In this document: positions 27,933-36,611 of the stretch, in pieces
Layout of the letters: each line of letters begins with the position of its first letter
Position numbering within the stretch: the first letter of the stretch is position 1
Source of the DNA: Pontibacter mangrovi
Lineage (GTDB): Bacteria; Bacteroidota; Bacteroidia; Cytophagales; Hymenobacteraceae
Direction of reading: 5' to 3'
Length of the DNA: 64,000 nt
NCBI RefSeq assembly: GCF_006385705.1
Contig: NZ_VFRQ01000001.1
Location: 1-64,000 of the forward strand
Notes under the pieces: generated by a model
The model's input: the letters and a program-made list of their open reading frames with translations, nothing else
Databases searched by the model: none
What the model was told of the DNA's origin: nothing
Translations under genes and position numbers: made by a program

Positions 27933-29033
27933 TTAAAAAGTGTATCTGACGGGGTTAGTGTTTACTTCTGATATTAAGACTGCAAAATTAGGAAAACTTT
28001 TTGAAATAACGTCATAAAATATCTCCTTTGTGTATACCTCGCTTTCGTAGTGGCCGATGTCGGCGATCATCAGCTGGCCTTCTGCATCGAAGAATTCATG
28101 GTATTTCACATCGCCTGTTACAAGGGCGTCGGCGCCTTGGCGCAGCGCGTCTTTTATCAGGAAACTGCCGGCGCCGCCGCACACGGCCACCCGCTTTACC
28201 TTTTGGTTGCCGATTGAGGTATATCGCAGGCCCTGCAGCTTCATTTTCTCTTTCAAATAGCTCAGAAACGCCTCCTCGCTCAGTTCCTGCTCCAGTTCCC
28301 CGATCATGCCGATGCCAACTTCCTGGTTCTGGTTTTCGAGGTTGTAGAGGTAATGCGCCACCTCCTCATAGGGGTGCGCCTCTTTAAGGGCTGCCATAAT
28401 TCTGCCCTGCAGCACCGCCGGAAACAGAAGCTCCAGCCGGTTTTCCTGCACCTGCTCAGCTTGGTTGGCGCTGCCAATAGCCGGGTTTGCCTGCTCGGAA
28501 GGGGTAAAACGGCCTGTGCCGGTAACGCTGAAGCTGCAGGCGCTGTACTCGCCAATATTGCCCGCTCCCGCCTTATGCAGCGCTGCCAGCACCCCATCTG
28601 TCTGCTCCACTGGCACAAAGGTTACCAGTTGCATCAGGGTTGAGGGCTTCGTGACAAGGATGCGCTGCTGCCGAAGGCCCAGTTTGTCGGCGATCTTGGT
28701 GTTCACGCCGTGCAGCACGTTGTCTAGGTTGGTGTGGCTGGCGTAGATGGCGATGTTGTTTTGGATGGCCTTGATGATGGTGCGCTCCACGTAGCTGCGG
28801 CCCGTGAGCTGTTTCAGCCCTTTAAAAATGACCGGGTGATGCGCCACCACCAGGTTGCAGCCTTTCGCCAATGCCTCCTCCAACACTTCCTCGGTGCAGT
28901 CCAGGGTTACGAGCACGCCGCTTACCTCTGCGTTGGCGTCGCCGGTTTGCAGGCCGGCGTTGTCGTAGCTTTCCTGGTAGCGGAGCGGGGCAAGCTGCTC
29001 CAGCAGGGCTGTTATGTCCTTTATTTTTGTCAT
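27933..29033 (-). CDS. Nif3-like dinuclear metal center protein
   Basis: A 366-residue Nif3/YbgI-family protein, which forms hexameric toroids with two metal ions per subunit. The ligand motifs LVVAHHPVIFKG and ASHTNLDNV are in the N-terminal half and VTGDVKYHEF with ADIGHYESE in the C-terminal half. The CutA-like insert between the halves (about residues 130-240) explains the length over 250. The precise reaction is not established. The ATG at 29033 is preferred over a 26-codon longer frame crossing the divergent promoter region of lpxK. Confidence 0.92.
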   Translation of the reverse strand: MTKIKDITALLEQLAPLRYQESYDNAGLQTGDANAEVSGVLVTLDCTEEVLEEALAKGCNLVVAHHPVIFKGLKQLTGRSYVERTIIKAIQNNIAIYASHTNLDNVLHGVNTKIADKLGLRQQRILVTKPSTLMQLVTFVPVEQTDGVLAALHKAGAGNIGEYSACSFSVTGTGRFTPSEQANPAIGSANQAEQVQENRLELLFPAVLQGRIMAALKEAHPYEEVAHYLYNLENQNQEVGIGMIGELEQELSEEAFLSYLKEKMKLQGLRYTSIGNQKVKRVAVCGGAGSFLIKDALRQGADALVTGDVKYHEFFDAEGQLMIADIGHYESEVYTKEIFYDVISKSFPNFAVLISEVNTNPVRYTF

Positions 29034-29105
29034 CGTTCTCGTCTTTCGTCGTATGCGTGGCTTTTGCTCGCTAAAATTAACGTAAATTGCACGCGATTCA
29101 AAACC

Positions 29106-30161
29106 ATGCACAGCTATCTACAGATACCGCTTTGGCCTTTTTCGCAGCTTTACGGGGGCATCATGCACTTTCGCAACCTGGGTTACGACAAAGGGCTGCT
29201 GCCTTCGCGGCAGTTCGGTCTGCCGGTTATCGCGGTGGGTAACCTGACGGTGGGAGGCACCGGGAAAACCCCGCACGTGGAGTACCTGCTGCGCCTGTTG
29301 CACTCGTATAAAGTGGCCACGCTTAGCCGCGGCTACAAGCGCCAGAGCAAAGGATTTATACTTGCTGATGCTTCCGCCACGACTGCCATACTTGGGGATG
29401 AGCCATTTCAATACCATCTTGATTTTAAGGATGTTGCTGTGGCTGTGTGCGAGGATCGCGTGAAAGGTATCGAGCAACTGCAAGAGCTGGTGCCGAACCT
29501 GCAGGTAGTGGTGCTGGACGATGCCATGCAGCACCGGCCTGTGCAGCCCTCGCTCAACATCCTGATAACAGATTACAACCGCCCATTTTACGTGGATTAT
29601 GTGTTGCCGGCGGGCAGGCTGCGGGAACCAAGAAGCGGCGCCCGGCGTGCTGATGTTGTGATTGTGAGCAAGTGTCCAGTTGGCATAGGGCAGCAGGAGC
29701 GGGAGAGGATACTGGCGCAGGTGCAGCGGTATGCCTTGCCGAATACGCCCGTTTTTTTCTCCACTTTTGCCTACGGCTCACCGGTGGCCATTGGAGATGC
29801 GGCATCATTTTCTAAGAAAAAGATAGTGCTGTTGACCGGAATTGCCAATGCTGAGCCGCTAAAAGTATACTTGCAGGAGCAGGGCTATACGATCCTGGAG
29901 CACCTGGACTTTCCGGACCACCACCAGTATACCCGGCTGGATATAGATAAGCTGGCAGACTTGTTGCAGCGGCCGGCTTTTTCAGGCGCCTCCGTCATCA
30001 CCACCCGAAAAGATGCCGTAAAACTCACAGATAAGCCTTTGCTGCCCCTCACCAGAAACTTGCCCATCTTTTTTGTGCCGATAGAAGTACAGTTTACAGA
30101 AGGGGGGAAACGGCTCGACGAACTGGTGCTGCAGCATGTGCAAAAACGCCTGCAAGGCTAA
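29106..30161 (+). CDS. lpxK: Tetraacyldisaccharide 4'-kinase
   Basis: A 351-residue inner-membrane-associated kinase that phosphorylates the 4' position of the lipid A disaccharide. An amphipathic N-terminus (PLWPFSQLYGGIM) precedes the P-loop in VGNLTVGGTGKTPHVEYL at about 44-61. LDDAMQHRP and LPAGRLREPRSGARRADVV follow, both typical of LpxK. Length and start fit the family. It is divergent from the Nif3-like gene and 39 bases ahead of the porin. A perfect AAGTATACTT palindrome lies in its coding sequence at 29863. Confidence 0.95.
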   Translation: MHSYLQIPLWPFSQLYGGIMHFRNLGYDKGLLPSRQFGLPVIAVGNLTVGGTGKTPHVEYLLRLLHSYKVATLSRGYKRQSKGFILADASATTAILGDEPFQYHLDFKDVAVAVCEDRVKGIEQLQELVPNLQVVVLDDAMQHRPVQPSLNILITDYNRPFYVDYVLPAGRLREPRSGARRADVVIVSKCPVGIGQQERERILAQVQRYALPNTPVFFSTFAYGSPVAIGDAASFSKKKIVLLTGIANAEPLKVYLQEQGYTILEHLDFPDHHQYTRLDIDKLADLLQRPAFSGASVITTRKDAVKLTDKPLLPLTRNLPIFFVPIEVQFTEGGKRLDELVLQHVQKRLQG

Positions 30162-30188
30162 GGGTGCGAAATTCCTGTAATATTTGCC

Positions 30189-30196
30189 TATTTTTG
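30189..30196 (+). promoter_or_regulatory. Candidate -7 element of the porin gene, four bases from its GTG
   Basis: TATTTTTG fits TAnnTTTG and is separated from the GTG start codon by GAAC only. Transcription would then begin at or next to the start codon. Compare 40002-40009. Confidence 0.4.
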
Positions 30197-30200
30197 GAAC

Positions 30201-32162
30201 GTGAAAAAAAGACTGTTTGCTTACATACTTTTCGTGCAGGGGCTGATGCTGTTGAGCATTGCCGCGTCTGCACAGATTATTGACGACACGACCAAGACAA
30301 TTTACGGGCCTACCACGGTGCTGCGCCTGTACGAGCAGGATGTGCTGGAAGGGCGCTACGAGGCCACTCCCATAGACACCTCGCTGAATAACCTGCACAA
30401 CGAGCGCTTCTGGTTTAACGACACCATCTTTTACCAGCACCTGGGCAACGTGGGCACCGCCGCCACGCCCCTGCTTTTTCAGGTTCCAAAAAAAATAGGG
30501 GTTCGGCTCGGAAAAACCATCTTCGACCGCTATGCCTACGATCCACAGCGCATCAATTACTATGATACGCGCTCACCTTACACGCATTTATACTATGTGC
30601 AGGGAGGCCAGGGCGAGCAGGTGTTTGAGGCGTTGCACACCCGTAACATCAACCCGCGCTGGAACTTCGGCGTGGCCTACCAGATCCTCTCCGCCGACCA
30701 GCAGATAGGGCCCGGCTCACAGAGCCGTTCCAAAGGCTTTCTCGACAATCAGGCGGTAAAGGCTTTTACCCATTATCGCTCTGAGAATGAACGCTACGAC
30801 CTGTTCTTTAACTACACATTTATGAAGGTGGAGCAGGTGGAGTCCGGTGGAATTGACACGACAGCCGGTGGCCAGGAGGTGCTGGAGAAGTATGAAGAGG
30901 CGCCGGTTTACCTAACGCAGGCCATGAACGAGGAGTCGCGCAACAACCTGCACCTGACCCACATCTTCCGGCTGGCAAAAGAAAACCTGAAAGTATACCA
31001 TACTTTTGATTATTACCGGCAGCGGAACGAGTATACGGATGACGCCATTCCGCAAGGCCTGGTGGAGCCATCGCCGCTGTTAGAGGATATGCCGGTTGAA
31101 GGAACCTCCTACTTATACCCGCAGTTCAGGTACAGCACCTCCAAAACCAATGACGTCACCGAGTATAGCGAGTTGGAAAACACCTTTGGCTTGACTGGTA
31201 ACAACAAGCTTTCTTCCTACACTGCTTACCTGAAGCTGCGGAACGCCGGGATCACCTATACGGCCATCGACTCGATCCGCAATGCCGCAGAACTGCCAGA
31301 TTCGGTGCTGAATTCTGGCGACGTGTTTCAGCGCATCGGCCAGGATAGCAAGTATAACCAGGTCCTGATAGGGGGCAACGTGCGGGTGTTTTACAAAGAA
31401 CTGGCCGAGCTTACCGGGCAGGCAGTGTACCAACTGGCCGGCGACTACCGAATTAAAGGCATGGCACGTCTGGGCGGCGCCTACGGCTCCCTGGAGCGGG
31501 TGCTGTTCTCTCCAACCTTGATGCAGCAGTACATTTTGAGCAACCACTACAAGTGGAACGAAGACTTTGGGAACATTGTCATTGACAGGTTTGAGGCCGG
31601 GCTGCATCAGAAAATTGGAAAGCGCCAGTACCTGAAGCTGGACGCCTACTACAACAACATCAAGCGTTGGGTATACTTTAACCAGGATGCCGAGCCAGCA
31701 CAGGCCAACACCAACCAGCGCTTCTGGGGCGGCAGCCTGGAGCACCGGATCTTCTTCGGTCCGTTGCATTTCGATAATGTGGTGTCCTATAACAACACCG
31801 ATGAAGCATCTACTATCCGCATGCCCGACTGGCTGGTAGAGTCTAAGCTGTACCTGCAGGGGCCGCTGTTTAAAAATGCGCTTTATATGCAGATAGGCGT
31901 GCAGGGTACTTATGCCACAGGCTATGAGGCTTACGGTTACATGCCGGTAACGCAGCAGTTCTATTTGCAGAACGGTTTTATGGTGCAGGATTACCCGGTG
32001 CTGGATCTGTTTCTGAATGCCGATATCAAAACCGTGAACCTCTTTCTGAAACTGAGCCATGCCAACCTAGGCCTTGGCGAGCCGGTTTATTTCCTGACGC
32101 CGCTCTACCCAGCCATGCGCCGCAGCTTTGTGTTCGGCCTGAAATGGCGCTTCTTTGATTAA
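30201..32162 (+). CDS. Putative porin (Bacteroidota Porin_10-like)
   Basis: A 653-residue outer-membrane protein with signal peptide (KKR n-region, cleavage after ASA, residue 24). The mature protein consists of long alternating strands with many Tyr, Asn and Arg residues and ends in an aromatic (GLKWRFFD), as barrel proteins do. Segments such as YDTRSPYTHLYYVQGGQGEQVFE match the family named putative porin in Bacteroidota. The substrate is unknown. The GTG start is accepted because it supplies the basic n-region; the next ATG (30246) would lose it. Confidence 0.82.
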   Translation: MKKRLFAYILFVQGLMLLSIAASAQIIDDTTKTIYGPTTVLRLYEQDVLEGRYEATPIDTSLNNLHNERFWFNDTIFYQHLGNVGTAATPLLFQVPKKIGVRLGKTIFDRYAYDPQRINYYDTRSPYTHLYYVQGGQGEQVFEALHTRNINPRWNFGVAYQILSADQQIGPGSQSRSKGFLDNQAVKAFTHYRSENERYDLFFNYTFMKVEQVESGGIDTTAGGQEVLEKYEEAPVYLTQAMNEESRNNLHLTHIFRLAKENLKVYHTFDYYRQRNEYTDDAIPQGLVEPSPLLEDMPVEGTSYLYPQFRYSTSKTNDVTEYSELENTFGLTGNNKLSSYTAYLKLRNAGITYTAIDSIRNAAELPDSVLNSGDVFQRIGQDSKYNQVLIGGNVRVFYKELAELTGQAVYQLAGDYRIKGMARLGGAYGSLERVLFSPTLMQQYILSNHYKWNEDFGNIVIDRFEAGLHQKIGKRQYLKLDAYYNNIKRWVYFNQDAEPAQANTNQRFWGGSLEHRIFFGPLHFDNVVSYNNTDEASTIRMPDWLVESKLYLQGPLFKNALYMQIGVQGTYATGYEAYGYMPVTQQFYLQNGFMVQDYPVLDLFLNADIKTVNLFLKLSHANLGLGEPVYFLTPLYPAMRRSFVFGLKWRFFD

Positions 32163-32338
32163 TGACAGGCAATTGTTAATTGATGATTGTTAATTGTTAA
32201 TTGTTAAACACTCGGAATCTTATACTTTAATCTGAGGCTTTATACTTTCTAATTTTAATATATAGCGGTGATGGCACAGGAGGGGAAGCACCGACAACTT
32301 GCTCATACCCAGATTCGCTTATTTAAATTTACGCACCC
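32163..32338. other. Spacer with TTGTTAATTG words and two TATACTT copies
   Basis: The first 50 bases repeat ATTGTTAATTG-type words. TATACTT occurs at about 32220 and 32241 in the same orientation. No gene is visible. Confidence 0.5.
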
Positions 32339-32950
32339 ATGTCTACTGCATCACAACCAACCAAAACCATCCTTCGCCTGGAGCTGCCCACCGACCCGCG
32401 TTGGGTAAACATTGCTGAAAAGAACATTGAGGAGATTCTGGTAGACCATGCCTATTGCGAGCAGAAAGCCGCCACCTCGGGCATCTCGCTGATAGTGAAG
32501 TACCCCGACAAGGAACGGCTGGTAGAGGAGATGACCGAGCTGGTTGCTGAGGAGTGGAGCCATTTTGAGCGGGTGATGGAGCAGCTGAAGAAGCGCGGGT
32601 ATGGCCTTGGCCGCAACCGGCCCGACGAGTACGTGGTGGAGCTGACGAAGCACATTCGGAAAGGAGGAAAGCGGGAGCGCCAGCTGATGGACCACCTGCT
32701 GGTGAACGCCCTGGTTGAGGCACGCAGCTGCGAGCGCTTTAAACTGCTCTGGAAGAACATCCAGGACGAGGAGCTGCAGAAGTTTTACTACGAACTGATG
32801 GTCTCGGAAGCGGGGCATTATGTGGGCTTTGTGAAGCTGGCCAAAGAGTACATGCCTGCCGAAGAAGTAGATGCCCGCCTGAAAGAACTGCTGGCTATCG
32901 AAGCCGACATCATACGCACCCTGGAGCCCCGCCCGGATAGGATGCATTAG
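32339..32950 (+). CDS. miaE: tRNA-(ms2i6A37) hydroxylase MiaE
   Basis: A 203-residue non-heme di-iron monooxygenase that hydroxylates the isopentenyl group of ms2i6A37 in tRNA using O2. The ferritin-like four-helix ligands are visible as EEWSHFERV, EARSCERFKLL and SEAGHYVGF (carboxylates plus EXXH). The length is typical. miaB, which makes its substrate base, lies 8 kb away on the other strand. It is apparently transcribed alone. Confidence 0.92.
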   Translation: MSTASQPTKTILRLELPTDPRWVNIAEKNIEEILVDHAYCEQKAATSGISLIVKYPDKERLVEEMTELVAEEWSHFERVMEQLKKRGYGLGRNRPDEYVVELTKHIRKGGKRERQLMDHLLVNALVEARSCERFKLLWKNIQDEELQKFYYELMVSEAGHYVGFVKLAKEYMPAEEVDARLKELLAIEADIIRTLEPRPDRMH

Positions 32951-33106
32951 TTTAATTGTTGATTGTTGTATTGTTATTGGTTCTATATCTGAGAACCTTA
33001 TACCACGCGCTGGAGAGATAATAAGCTTAACCTTCCAATGGCTTGAAATTTCCAAGTGTTATTAGCCTCTACAAAGTAGAAAAACAACAATTTAACAATC
33101 CAACAA
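32951..33106. repeat. Simple-word inverted repeats between convergent genes
   Basis: The left end carries TTGATTGTTG (from about 32957) and the right end its complement CAACAATCAA (ending about 33111), with related ATTGTTA words between. The pair lies between two stop codons and may serve as a transcription stop, though it lacks a classical GC-rich stem. Confidence 0.45.
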
Positions 33107-34372
33107 TCAAGTCTTCTGCTTTTTCTTTTTGGCGGCTGGGAAGAGGATGTTGTTGAGGATAAGGCGGTAACCGGGAGAGTTCGGGTGCAGCGCCAAGTCG
33201 GTTGGGTCTTCGCCCACCAGGTGCTGGTAGTCCTCCGGGTCGTGGCCGCCGTAGAAGGTCCAGGTGCCGCGGGCGTACGTGCCGTGCATGTAGCGGATTT
33301 CGCCTAACTCCTTGTTCTCGCCCATAATCACCACCTCCGGCTTCACCAGGCTCTTTCTGAAAGCAGTGGTCTGGCCCATAAAGCCTTTGATAGTTTTGGC
33401 GTGGTTCTGTGTGAGCATGGTGGGGATTGGGTCCCATTTGGCAGAGAAGGTGAACAGCTGAAAATAGTCGTTTGCCTCCGTTACGGGGCGCTCCTGCGGC
33501 TGCATGTCAATATCAGAGTACTCATACTCCAGCGGGTTGCGCGATATCCTGAAATCCTTGAAGGCGAAAGTCTTGCTGTAGTCCAGCTTCTGCTGCGCGT
33601 TAGGATCGGCTGCGTCGCCGTCAAACATGGCCTCTACAATGTCTAGGCCCTCGGCGGCCAGGGCAATGTCATAGGTATCCGTGGCAGAGCACATGGCGAA
33701 CAGGAAGCCGCCCCCGGCCGTGAACTCCTTTATCTTATTCACCACCCCTAGTTTCAGCTCCGACACTTTCTTAAAGCCAAGCTCTGCAGCCGACTCTTCT
33801 GCTTCCCGCTGCTGCTCCTGGTACCAGGGGTAATGGCGGTAGCTGGCGTAAAACTTACCGTACTGGCCCGTAAAGTCCTCGTGGTGCAGGTGCAGCCAAT
33901 CATACTTGGGCAGCTCTCCCTGGATGATCTCTTTGTCGTAAATAACGTCGTAGGGGATTTCGGCATAAGTCAGCACCAGCGTCACGGCGTCATCCCAGGG
34001 CATTTTGGACTTCGGTGAGTATACCGCCACCTTCGGCACTTTCTCCAGCTTCATGATGTCCATGTTTGCGTCCGGGGCGGCTACCTCGGTCAGGATGCTG
34101 TTGTATTGCGCGTCCGAAATAACGGTGTAGCTCACGCCCCGCACAATCAGCTCATTCTCTAGCTGTGGCAGGTGCTGAAAGGCGAAGCTGCCGCCGCGGT
34201 AATTCAGCAGCCAGTCCACGGGTATCTCTTTGCTCAGCACCCAATAAGCCACGCCGTAAGATTTCAGATGGTCTTTCTGTGTCTCATCCATCGGGATAAG
34301 AATGGTGCTGGCCAAGGCAGGCAGGCAGAACGTGAACAGGCAGAGCAGAAGAGCGGTAATACGGAAAAACAT
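33107..34372 (-). CDS. Secreted protein of unknown function (often labelled asparagine synthetase B)
   Basis: A 421-residue protein with a signal peptide (residues 1-21, cleavage after ALA). Homologues in Bacteroidota are commonly labelled asparagine synthetase B, but no N-terminal nucleophile Cys2, PP-loop SGGxDS motif or AsnB domain is seen here. What can be seen is a Rossmann/flavodoxin-like region (KVAVYSPKS, VLTYAEIPYDVIYD, FTAGGGFLFAMCSATDT) like glutamine-amidotransferase-fold proteins, and a C-terminal GTWTFYGGHDPEDYQH. I call it an unknown secreted protein. The gene is monocistronic. Confidence 0.75.
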   Translation of the reverse strand: MFFRITALLLCLFTFCLPALASTILIPMDETQKDHLKSYGVAYWVLSKEIPVDWLLNYRGGSFAFQHLPQLENELIVRGVSYTVISDAQYNSILTEVAAPDANMDIMKLEKVPKVAVYSPKSKMPWDDAVTLVLTYAEIPYDVIYDKEIIQGELPKYDWLHLHHEDFTGQYGKFYASYRHYPWYQEQQREAEESAAELGFKKVSELKLGVVNKIKEFTAGGGFLFAMCSATDTYDIALAAEGLDIVEAMFDGDAADPNAQQKLDYSKTFAFKDFRISRNPLEYEYSDIDMQPQERPVTEANDYFQLFTFSAKWDPIPTMLTQNHAKTIKGFMGQTTAFRKSLVKPEVVIMGENKELGEIRYMHGTYARGTWTFYGGHDPEDYQHLVGEDPTDLALHPNSPGYRLILNNILFPAAKKKKQKT

Positions 34373-34504
34373 CGGGTTTGTCTTTAAAATACAGTCGAAG
34401 GTATAAAAGTGCTTATTTTTTCAGAAAATGCTACTATCTTAGAAGCAGTGCGCCGGTTTTTATACATAACGTAAACAAATGAAATGCGCGCATCTCTTTA
34501 ACGT

Positions 34505-35749
34505 ATGAATCTGATAGAAAACATACTGGAAGGCCTGAGAGCCATACAAAGTAACCTGTTGCGCACAGTGCTGACGGGCCTGATCATTTCTATCGGCATC
34601 ATGTCGCTGGTGGGTATACTTACGGCAGTGGACAGTATGAAGTACTCGCTAACGCAGACTTTTTCGAACCTGGGCGCCAATTCTTTCGACATCCGTCGCA
34701 AAGGCATGAACAACAGAGGCAGCCAGGGCGGGCGCATCGAGAAAGTATACCCTAACATTTCCTATGACCAGGCCACGCAGTACAAAGACCTGATGAAGGA
34801 CGAGGCACGCGTGAGCCTTTCTGCCTTTATTTCTGGGGCCACTGTGGTAAAAAGCGAAACCGATAAGACCAACCCGAACATTAGCATTGTGGGTGCCGAC
34901 GAAAACTACATGGTCAACAACAACCTGAACCTGGAGAAGGGCCGCGATTTTTCCAGTTTTGAGCAGGAACAGGGTACCAATGTGGCCGTCGTGGGGGATG
35001 AGATAGCAAGCACGCTTTTTAAAAAGAAAAACGCCATCGGCGAGTATATCACTTTTTTAGGCAGGAGGTTTAAAATTGTGGGCCAGATGGAGAAAGCCGG
35101 TAGCAGCATGGGCGGCAGCAGCGACCGCCGCATACTTATTCCCCTGGAAACGGGCCGGCAAATACCAAGGAACGGAAACTCTGAGCTTAACTTCGACATC
35201 AAGACAGCTATTTTCAGAGCCGACGAGCTAAACTATGTAATGGGCGAGGCAACGGGCACCATGCGCAATATTCGCCAAGACGGGCTAGGGCAGGAAGACT
35301 CCTTTGAGATCCGGCGATCAGACTCGCTGGTGCAGAGCCTGGATGAAATCTCGGGCTACCTGAAACTGGGCGGCGGCGTGATCGGTTTTATTACGCTTTT
35401 GGGTGCCTCCGTTGGCCTGATGAACATTATGATGGTATCGGTGAACGAGCGCACCCGCGAGATTGGCGTGCGCAAGGCGCTAGGCGCTACTTCACTGCAG
35501 ATCAGGCAGCAGTTTTTGATTGAGGCGGTGGTAATCTGTGTGCTGGGAGGGCTGGTTGGGATTTTACTCGGTATCGCCATGGGCAACGGAATCGCTTCTT
35601 TAATTGCGGATGGCGCAGGTTTCTTTGTGCCGTGGGTGTGGGTGTTTACTGGCTTGTCGATTTGTGTGCTGGTGGGCGTTTTGTCTGGTTATTACCCTGC
35701 CTACAAAGCCTCTAAGCTCGACCCGATAGAATCGCTGCGCTATGAATAA
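34505..35749 (+). CDS. ABC transporter permease, MacB/FtsX family
   Basis: A 414-residue inner-membrane protein. One N-terminal helix ([19 protein letters not shown]) is followed by a periplasmic MacB-type core domain (about 50-270) and three C-terminal helices with the FtsX motif [16 protein letters not shown]. It ends DPIESLRYE, a hallmark of the MacB/LolCE class. It would export or extract lipids, peptides or lipoproteins with an ATPase partner, but no ATPase gene adjoins it. The substrate is unknown. Confidence 0.9.
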   Translation: MNLIENILEGLRAIQSNLLRTVLTGLIISIGIMSLVGILTAVDSMKYSLTQTFSNLGANSFDIRRKGMNNRGSQGGRIEKVYPNISYDQATQYKDLMKDEARVSLSAFISGATVVKSETDKTNPNISIVGADENYMVNNNLNLEKGRDFSSFEQEQGTNVAVVGDEIASTLFKKKNAIGEYITFLGRRFKIVGQMEKAGSSMGGSSDRRILIPLETGRQIPRNGNSELNFDIKTAIFRADELNYVMGEATGTMRNIRQDGLGQEDSFEIRRSDSLVQSLDEISGYLKLGGGVIGFITLLGASVGLMNIMMVSVNERTREIGVRKALGATSLQIRQQFLIEAVVICVLGGLVGILLGIAMGNGIASLIADGAGFFVPWVWVFTGLSICVLVGVLSGYYPAYKASKLDPIESLRYE

Positions 35750-35845
35750 CACTGCGGCAGAAGCTTTGGGTGCAGCGTTTGTTTGATACTTCACTTGCTT
35801 CCAGCAGGGAATAACACCTGGCTTTTCCATAGTTATACTTCAAAA

Positions 35846-35884
35846 CAAAGAGGCCTGCCAAAATTAGTTGGCAGACCTCTTCTG
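35846..35884. terminator. Bidirectional terminator between permease and OmpH-like gene
   Basis: AAAGAGGCCTGCCAA pairs with TTGGCAGACCTCTT (one mismatch) around AATTAG, lying between two convergent stop codons. Confidence 0.8.
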
Positions 35885-35904
35885 TTAGTATGCAAGAATG
35901 AAGC

Positions 35905-36543
35905 TTACTTCTTCTTTTCTTCTTTTTTATCGGCAGTTTCTTCCTTTTTCGCTGTGTCGGCCTCTGCTTTCTCAGAGTCATACGCTTTGTTCAGGGCAGT
36001 AACCACGCTCTCGGTGATGTCCAGGGTAGAATCGCCGTACAGAATGGCGCTGTTGCCGCGCTGGTAAGTCAGCACCATTTTATAGCCTTCCTCGCCGCTC
36101 AGCTGCTTCAGGTACTCCTCCACGCGGTCGTAGATCTTCTTCATCTCCTCCGACTCCTCGCTCATCAACTCATTGCCTGAGCTCTGCTGCAGGGCCTGCA
36201 GTTGCTGCTGCTTTTGCATAAGGCGCTGCTGCGTGCTCTCGGCCTGGCGCTGCGACATGCTAGGGGCATTCTGCTGGAAACGCTCTACTTCTTTCTGGAA
36301 AGACTCGGCCTGTGCACGCAGGTCTTTTTCCTTCTGCTCGGCTTTAGTCTGCAGGCGCTCACGCACATCCTTAAAATATTCGTAGTTAGCCAGCAGTGAG
36401 TCAGAGTTTACATAAACAATGTCTGGCTTGCCAGCGGCAATCTCAGTGTTAGAAGAAGCGGCTGTTGAGCCGCCATTTTGGTTGCAGGCTACCATCATGG
36501 CAGAGGCGGCAGCCAGACCTAATGTCATTTTTAAAACTTTCAC
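35905..36543 (-). CDS. OmpH/Skp-like periplasmic chaperone with lipobox
   Basis: A 212-residue OmpH-family protein. Residues 1-20 form a signal with lipobox MVAC (Cys20), so it is probably a lipoprotein rather than soluble Skp. IVYVNSDSLLANYEYFK is the conserved N-terminal strand-helix of the family. A long coiled coil (residues 60-130, rich in Q and E) forms the tentacles, and LTYQRGNSAILYGDSTLDIT closes the trimer body. The tail is a Lys/Glu run. The expected role is chaperoning outer-membrane proteins, by family analogy. Confidence 0.85.
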   Translation of the reverse strand: MKVLKMTLGLAAASAMMVACNQNGGSTAASSNTEIAAGKPDIVYVNSDSLLANYEYFKDVRERLQTKAEQKEKDLRAQAESFQKEVERFQQNAPSMSQRQAESTQQRLMQKQQQLQALQQSSGNELMSEESEEMKKIYDRVEEYLKQLSGEEGYKMVLTYQRGNSAILYGDSTLDITESVVTALNKAYDSEKAEADTAKKEETADKKEEKKK

Positions 36544-36611
36544 GCTTTATCTTAATTAGTTTGGTTGGAAGATTTCGCAGCCTAAATATAAATCATTTCC
36601 CAGGCAAAAAC

